Part shown: one piece after another, positions 7,315-11,093 of the stretch
How the letters are laid out: every line of letters begins with the position of its first letter
Position numbering within the stretch: the first letter of the stretch is position 1
Assembly (NCBI GenBank): GCA_023299895.1
Contig: JALZWI010000007.1
Coordinates: 1 to 11,093 of the forward strand
Length of the DNA: 11,093 nucleotides
Reading direction: 5' to 3'
DNA from: Arenicella sp.
Lineage (GTDB): Bacteria; Pseudomonadota; Gammaproteobacteria; Arenicellales; Arenicellaceae
Notes under the pieces: model-generated
What the model was told of the DNA's origin: nothing
Seen by the model: the letters and a program-made list of their open reading frames with translations, nothing else
The model's database searches: none
Made by a program: the position numbers and the translations under genes

Positions 7315-8105
7315 TGCCAAAGGCTATTAAAGCATTAAAATTATATCAGGGTTGGATTCAGCATACTCGTACCGAACCTAGCAAACATCAATTTCGCTAC
7401 AACTATTTTCAAACTTGGTTAGACGTCGAAAACCCACAACTGATAGATCAAGTTAGCTCACTTTGGTCAACTAAGAGATTTAATCTAGTACGCTACCAAA
7501 GACAAAACTACCAACCAAGCGATCAATCCATTCATAGCACCATAAGTAGTATAATAAAGCACAAAACAGGTCGTGACTTCTATGGGAAGATTTATTTGCT
7601 TGGCAACTTAACTCATTGGGGCTACTGTTATAATCCAGTAAGCTTTTATTTTTGCTATAACCAAGAGCAACAATTACAGTACATCCTAAGTGAGATACAC
7701 AACACTCCATGGGGAGAGCGCTTCACCTATTTACACGATATATCAGAGCGTGTCAGGGAAGATTCTTCACGCGCAAGCAACCCTCAAAATGATACTTTAA
7801 AATTCAACTTTGATAAGAACTTTCATGTTTCACCGTTTATGCCAATGGAGTTAGAATATCAATGGAATTTCAAAATTACAGATAAAAAAATATTAATCAG
7901 CATGAATCTTAATCAACATTCCAAATCAGTATTTAATGCAACAATGAACCTTACTGAACAAACACTAACAAGTAAAAAAGCCATGAAAATAGCACTTTGC
8001 TACCCTGTTACCTGTCTGAAAGTTCTTATTGCCATCTATTGGCAAGCGTTACGTTTGTGGTTGAAACGCATACCTTTTCATTCTCATCCTACGAAGATTT
8101 CGTAA
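7314..8105 (+). CDS. DUF1365 family protein (COG3496)
   Basis: The protein has 263 residues, a normal length for the family. Recognisable family signatures are the opening YQGWIQHTRTEPSKHQFRY (11-29), CYNPVSFYFCY (105-115), the conserved EIHNTPWGERFTY (127-139), FHVSPFMP (170-177), and the C-terminal ALRLWLKRIPFHSHP (245-259). No signal peptide or Rossmann motif is visible. A hydrophobic, partly amphipathic C-terminal stretch (about 224-250) could place it at the membrane surface. The biochemical function is not established to my knowledge. Almost invariant clustering between a COG2907 flavoprotein and a Cfa-like methyltransferase (as Rv0448c in M. tuberculosis) suggests it takes part in the same modification of membrane acyl chains, as an enzyme, substrate-presenting or scaffolding protein. 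The start overlaps the upstream stop (TGATG at 7312-7316), and the next gene begins 14 bases after its stop. Confidence 0.9.
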   Translation: MPKAIKALKLYQGWIQHTRTEPSKHQFRYNYFQTWLDVENPQLIDQVSSLWSTKRFNLVRYQRQNYQPSDQSIHSTISSIIKHKTGRDFYGKIYLLGNLTHWGYCYNPVSFYFCYNQEQQLQYILSEIHNTPWGERFTYLHDISERVREDSSRASNPQNDTLKFNFDKNFHVSPFMPMELEYQWNFKITDKKILISMNLNQHSKSVFNATMNLTEQTLTSKKAMKIALCYPVTCLKVLIAIYWQALRLWLKRIPFHSHPTKIS

Positions 8106-8119
8106 CGGTCTAAAAATAC

Positions 8120-9415
8120 ATGCAACACAACCCAGCATTTACTAGTGAGACTTTGAATAGCTCTAGCTTGCCATCATTTTTTTCTGAAAATACGGATTCG
8201 CTAAGTAATCATACCGGCATAAATTTTTCACAAACCTTTTTCAGAAAAAAATTTATAGCTTTATTCGAACAACTTGAAAATGGTTTTATAGTTGTCGATG
8301 ACGCACTTGAACAGCATTGTTTTGGTGACTCCAGCAATGAATTAAAATGTCAGATCAAAGTTCATAACCTTGCCACCTACAGTAAATTTGCGCTCGCTGG
8401 TAGCAACGGCTCTGCTGAAGCTTATATTAATGGGCTATGGAGTTGTGACGACCCGACAGCATTAATAAGAATTTTACTGCGCAACCGTCGGCAGCTCGAA
8501 AACATGGAAAGCGGCTTAGCCAAATTTGCTCAACTCTTATACCAAACGTGGCACAGCTTTAATCGCAACTCCAAATCTGGCAGCAAAAAAAATATTGCCG
8601 CGCACTATGATTTAGGTAATGACTTTTTTCGTCTATTTTTAGACAAACGTATGATGTATTCGTCAGCGCTATATGAAAATACCGATCAGCTTGAAGACCT
8701 ACAAAGCGCATCAGATAGAAAGCTACAACGTATTTGTGATGTTCTTCAACTCAGCGCTGATGATAATGTAATTGAAATAGGCTCAGGCTGGGGTGGTTTT
8801 GCCTGTTATGCGGCTGCCGCAACAGGATGTAGCATTACTACTATCACAATTTCTGAAGAGCAATTTAACGAAGCGAAAGCACGAGCAGTGCGAGAAAACT
8901 TAGACCACCTTGTTACCGTTAAACTTATTGATTACAGAGACATTGAGGGCCAGTTTGATAAATTAGTCTCAATAGAAATGATTGAAGCCGTAGGCCACCA
9001 ATATCTAGATGATTACTTCAAAAAAATCAATCAATTACTGAAACCGTCTGGTCAAGCTATGTTGCAAGCAATTGTAATTAACGATGACAATTACCACCAA
9101 GCCTTGAAAGAAGTCGACTACATAAAACGTTTCATTTTCCCAGGAAGCTTTATCCCTTGTTACAGTGTCATTCAACAGACGGCAAACAATAATGCATTGA
9201 ACATTGAAGACTTACACGATATGGGCAGTAGTTATGCCCAGACATTACAAGACTGGCGTAAACGATTTTACCAACAAATAAACACGATCGATCAGTTAGG
9301 TTACGATAATAAATTCAAACGCATGTGGGAATTTTATTTATGCTACTGCGAAGGTGGCTTTAGCGAACGCGCTATTAGTGTTGGGCAACTATTATTTCGA
9401 AAAAAAGCGACATAA
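8120..9415 (+). CDS. Cfa-like SAM-dependent fatty-acyl methyltransferase (UfaM/UfaA1-like subfamily)
   Basis: The protein has 431 residues, with an N-terminal lipid-binding region (about 40-130) and a class I methyltransferase domain (about 155-428). The SAM motif is VIEIGSGWGG (217-226). YDLGNDFF (163-170) and DYRD (271-274) match CFA synthases. Compared with E. coli Cfa from memory, the active-site Glu239 is kept as Glu289 (EMIEAVG) and Tyr317 as Tyr372 (SSYAQTL). His266, which helps hold the catalytic bicarbonate, is Gln316 in MLQAIVI, and Cys139 is Ser182 in YSSALY. The LQAI/EMIEAVG pairing is typical of the Cfa-like branch found beside COG2907 and DUF1365 proteins. The likely reaction is methylation at the double bond of a phospholipid acyl chain. 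A plain cyclopropane synthase is less likely but not excluded. The stop lies two bases before the next ATG. Confidence 0.92.
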   Translation: MQHNPAFTSETLNSSSLPSFFSENTDSLSNHTGINFSQTFFRKKFIALFEQLENGFIVVDDALEQHCFGDSSNELKCQIKVHNLATYSKFALAGSNGSAEAYINGLWSCDDPTALIRILLRNRRQLENMESGLAKFAQLLYQTWHSFNRNSKSGSKKNIAAHYDLGNDFFRLFLDKRMMYSSALYENTDQLEDLQSASDRKLQRICDVLQLSADDNVIEIGSGWGGFACYAAAATGCSITTITISEEQFNEAKARAVRENLDHLVTVKLIDYRDIEGQFDKLVSIEMIEAVGHQYLDDYFKKINQLLKPSGQAMLQAIVINDDNYHQALKEVDYIKRFIFPGSFIPCYSVIQQTANNNALNIEDLHDMGSSYAQTLQDWRKRFYQQINTIDQLGYDNKFKRMWEFYLCYCEGGFSERAISVGQLLFRKKAT

Positions 9416-9417
9416 GT

Positions 9418-9957
9418 ATGTTAACTGATAAAAAAAATATGCTGATTAATGCCGCTCTTTTTCAAGGTCTTTGGTTTAGCGCAGTATATGGCAGTGCCCA
9501 TCATTGGATTTGGCCAAGCCTGCTCTTCCTCTTGGTTCTATGCTGGTGGCAACTGCAGCCACAACGCAGAGCGCACAGCGACACAAAATTGATTATCGTC
9601 GCACTGTTAATGGGGCTTGTCATTGACTCAGTGTGGATCAATTCAGGCGTATTAACATTTACCAGCCAAGGCCCTGTCAGCTGGTTATCTCCCATGTGGC
9701 TTCTTGCTCTTTGGGCAGGCTTTGCATTGACTATTAACCACTCTATGTCATGGCTAAAGCTCCACCCTTTATTGCCAATATTATTAGGAATGATTAGCGC
9801 ACCATTATCTTATTATGCCGGCAAAAAATTGGGTGCCATGGAATACAATCACGATATATTATTAGTCTCAGCCTATATCGGTATGGCTTGGGCAGTCGCC
9901 CTGCCCGTCTTAGTTAGAATAAGTGAACAAAAAACGCTTAAAAAAACACCAGATTAA
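9418..9957 (+). CDS. DUF2878 family inner-membrane protein
   Basis: The protein has 179 residues and is almost wholly hydrophobic, with about six predicted membrane segments (roughly 10-26, 30-46, 57-76, 92-108, 117-134 and 147-167). Family features visible are N-x-x-x-FQ-x-x-WF near the start (11-20), GLVIDSVWINSGVL (66-79), SPMWLLALWAGFALTIN (91-107), and APLSYYAGKKLGA (128-140). The function is unknown. DUF2878 genes are commonly found downstream of the COG2907-DUF1365-Cfa trio in gammaproteobacteria. In M. tuberculosis the equivalent slot holds a different membrane protein (Rv0446c, DUF1295). It starts two bases after the methyltransferase stop without a clear Shine-Dalgarno, so it is likely translated by coupling, and it is the last gene of the operon. 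A role in lipid or intermediate handling at the inner membrane is inference only. Confidence 0.88.
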   Translation: MLTDKKNMLINAALFQGLWFSAVYGSAHHWIWPSLLFLLVLCWWQLQPQRRAHSDTKLIIVALLMGLVIDSVWINSGVLTFTSQGPVSWLSPMWLLALWAGFALTINHSMSWLKLHPLLPILLGMISAPLSYYAGKKLGAMEYNHDILLVSAYIGMAWAVALPVLVRISEQKTLKKTPD

Positions 9958-10078
9958 GCTCCTAACTAATTAGTACAGCATCCCGATCAAACATAGATCT
10001 GAGCGTACAAAAACAACCCTGAGCCAAGTACAAAAAGCTCTGAGCCAGCGCTTCCACGCGCTTCACATAAAAAGCCTG
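9958..10078. other. convergent spacer with degenerate CTGAGC repeats, no clear terminator
   Basis: This is 121 bases between the end of the lipid operon and the converging transporter gene. CTGAGC occurs at 9999-10004, 10019-10024 and 10040-10045 (20- and 21-base spacing). The first two copies are followed by GTACAAAAA. GCGCTTC is repeated at 10048-10054 and 10058-10064. A 5-bp hairpin AGCGC/GCGCT (10047-10051 with 10058-10062) lacks a T tract, so no intrinsic terminator is called. Confidence 0.45.
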
Positions 10079-11093
10079 TTAATTTGAAAATAGGGTATGC
10101 CAAAACAAGAGGCAGATAATAATTGGGCAGATAAATTTAATGTAGTTTGGCCATACCTTCCAAAATAAACTATTTTGCACATTAGGCATGCCCTGCTTAA
10201 TTTCAGCAATGATTTTTTGCCGGCTCCAGATCCAGCCAACAAACACGCAAAACAATAATCCAATAATCGGTTCACTAAATTTAGTAGTGAAGTTAATAAC
10301 AAGGCTAAACAAACTGGAAAAATTGAACATTATTAGTACACTAACTAATAAAATAATCATTCCTACCAAATATGTGGCCGGTTTACGATTTAGTTTATGA
10401 CGCTCTGTGACATAAGCAACTGGTACTTCGAGCATAGAAATTGACGACGTTACTGCGGCAATGGTCATTAAGGTAAAAAATAACATCGTGATGATTGAAC
10501 CTGAAAACTCCATCTTCTCAAATAAAGCAGGCAATACCGTAAAGATCAGTCCATCGCTGTCAATTAATTTACCAGCTTGATTATAAATTTCAACACCATT
10601 GTGTAAGGCAACAGTCATAGCAGGAATAACCAAACAACCGGCTAAAAAAGCAATCGCAACATCCACTAGAGCTACTGAGGCACCCAATCTAGCTAAATTT
10701 TCAGATCGACTGATATAAGAACCATAAATCATCATCGTGCCAACACCTAAAGACAATGAGAAAAACGCTTGGCCTAATGCCGCAATAATCAAATCAGGGT
10801 TTAATATCTGACTAAAATCAGGCTTCAAATACAGTTCCCAACCAGCCATTGCGCCTTCTTGAGTAGAGACATAAGCAATCAACATCACAATCAAAATCAT
10901 CAATATAGGCATTAAACGACTAGTCCAACGTTCAATACCATCAGTAACGCCATTGGCAACAATTCTGACCGTGAACAAATAAAACAATACCGTGAAAATC
11001 AAGTTTCTACTCAATGAGAAATCTTTAAGCCATTGACTTATATTGCTATTACCAAAAATATCTGAGAGGCCAGAAAGGCCATAGGCAATCATC
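10079..11093 (-). CDS. NSS-family sodium-dependent transporter, C-terminal part (5' end outside window)
   Basis: The frame runs off the right edge and ends with TAA at 10079-10081, giving about 337 visible residues. Multiple long hydrophobic helices are present. The segments GIERWTSRLMPILM and LGQAFFSLSLGVGTMMIYGSY are characteristic of the neurotransmitter:sodium symporter (SNF/LeuT) fold, where they correspond to the region around helices 5-7. VTSSISMLEVPVAY is the family's helix 8 region, whose Ser residues contribute to a sodium site in LeuT. The protein should couple Na+ entry to uptake of an amino acid or similar solute across the inner membrane. The substrate cannot be predicted because helix 1 and most binding residues are outside the window. 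The Met encoded at 11090-11092 is internal, not the start. It converges on the lipid operon. Confidence 0.92.
   Translation of the reverse strand, partial: MIAYGLSGLSDIFGNSNISQWLKDFSLSRNLIFTVLFYLFTVRIVANGVTDGIERWTSRLMPILMILIVMLIAYVSTQEGAMAGWELYLKPDFSQILNPDLIIAALGQAFFSLSLGVGTMMIYGSYISRSENLARLGASVALVDVAIAFLAGCLVIPAMTVALHNGVEIYNQAGKLIDSDGLIFTVLPALFEKMEFSGSIITMLFFTLMTIAAVTSSISMLEVPVAYVTERHKLNRKPATYLVGMIILLVSVLIMFNFSSLFSLVINFTTKFSEPIIGLLFCVFVGWIWSRQKIIAEIKQGMPNVQNSLFWKVWPNYIKFICPIIICLLFWHTLFSN

Noticed and set aside
7480..7710. Minus-strand open frame inside the DUF1365 gene
   Set aside because: The overlapped gene has clear family motifs. The antisense translation has no recognisable features or ribosome site.
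9501..9695. Minus-strand open frame inside the DUF2878 gene
   Set aside because: It is antisense to a coupled operon gene, short and featureless.
10047..10062. AGCGC/GCGCT hairpin as a terminator between the convergent genes
   Set aside because: The stem is only 5 bp and no T tract follows on either strand.
10063..10400. Open frames overlapping the transporter 3' end (10063-10302 minus, 10188-10400 plus)
   Set aside because: They overlap a confident NSS transporter frame and show no independent coding evidence.

Overview
The window looks like a chromosomal segment of a low-GC, probably marine or aquatic, gammaproteobacterium. The evidence is AT-rich spacers, a c-type cytochrome, a LysM lytic transglycosylase of the MltD type, a GTP-dependent PEP carboxykinase and a bacterial neurotransmitter:sodium symporter. 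No genus can be assigned from the sequence alone. There are no mobile elements, CRISPR arrays, tRNAs or rRNAs.

Layout. 1-294 is the C-terminal end of a small c-type cytochrome. 544-909 encodes a small secreted protein of unknown function. It converges on pckG (1051-2799, minus) across a long, nearly ideal bidirectional terminator hairpin at 984-1035. Upstream of pckG on the same strand is an exported lytic transglycosylase with C-terminal LysM modules (2961-4712, minus). A divergent intergenic region (4713-5026) then separates it from a plus-strand five-gene cluster at 5027-9957. The right edge (10079-11093, minus) is the C-terminal part of an NSS-family transporter.

The most interesting block is 5027-9957: a membrane fatty-acid desaturase, a COG2907-type FAD oxidoreductase, a DUF1365 protein, a cyclopropane-fatty-acid-synthase-like methyltransferase and a DUF2878 membrane protein. 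The gaps are 11, -1, 14 and 2 bases, so it is almost certainly one operon. The core trio (FAD protein, DUF1365, Cfa-like) has the same order as Rv0449c-Rv0448c-Rv0447c (ufaA1) of Mycobacterium tuberculosis. It also resembles gene sets tied to methyl-branched and furan fatty acid formation on phospholipid chains, such as UfaM/UfaD in Rhodobacter sphaeroides.

The Cfa-like enzyme keeps the SAM site and the active-site Glu and Tyr of true CFA synthases. However, it has Gln where E. coli Cfa has the bicarbonate-binding His266, and Ser where Cfa has Cys139. A non-cyclopropane product (methylated, methylene or diunsaturated acyl chain) is therefore more likely than a cyclopropane. The leading desaturase could supply the double bond that the methyltransferase attacks, and the flavoprotein could desaturate or reduce the methylated intermediate. 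DUF1365 and DUF2878 are the parts without an assigned job. No sigma/anti-sigma pair or other regulator is present in the window.
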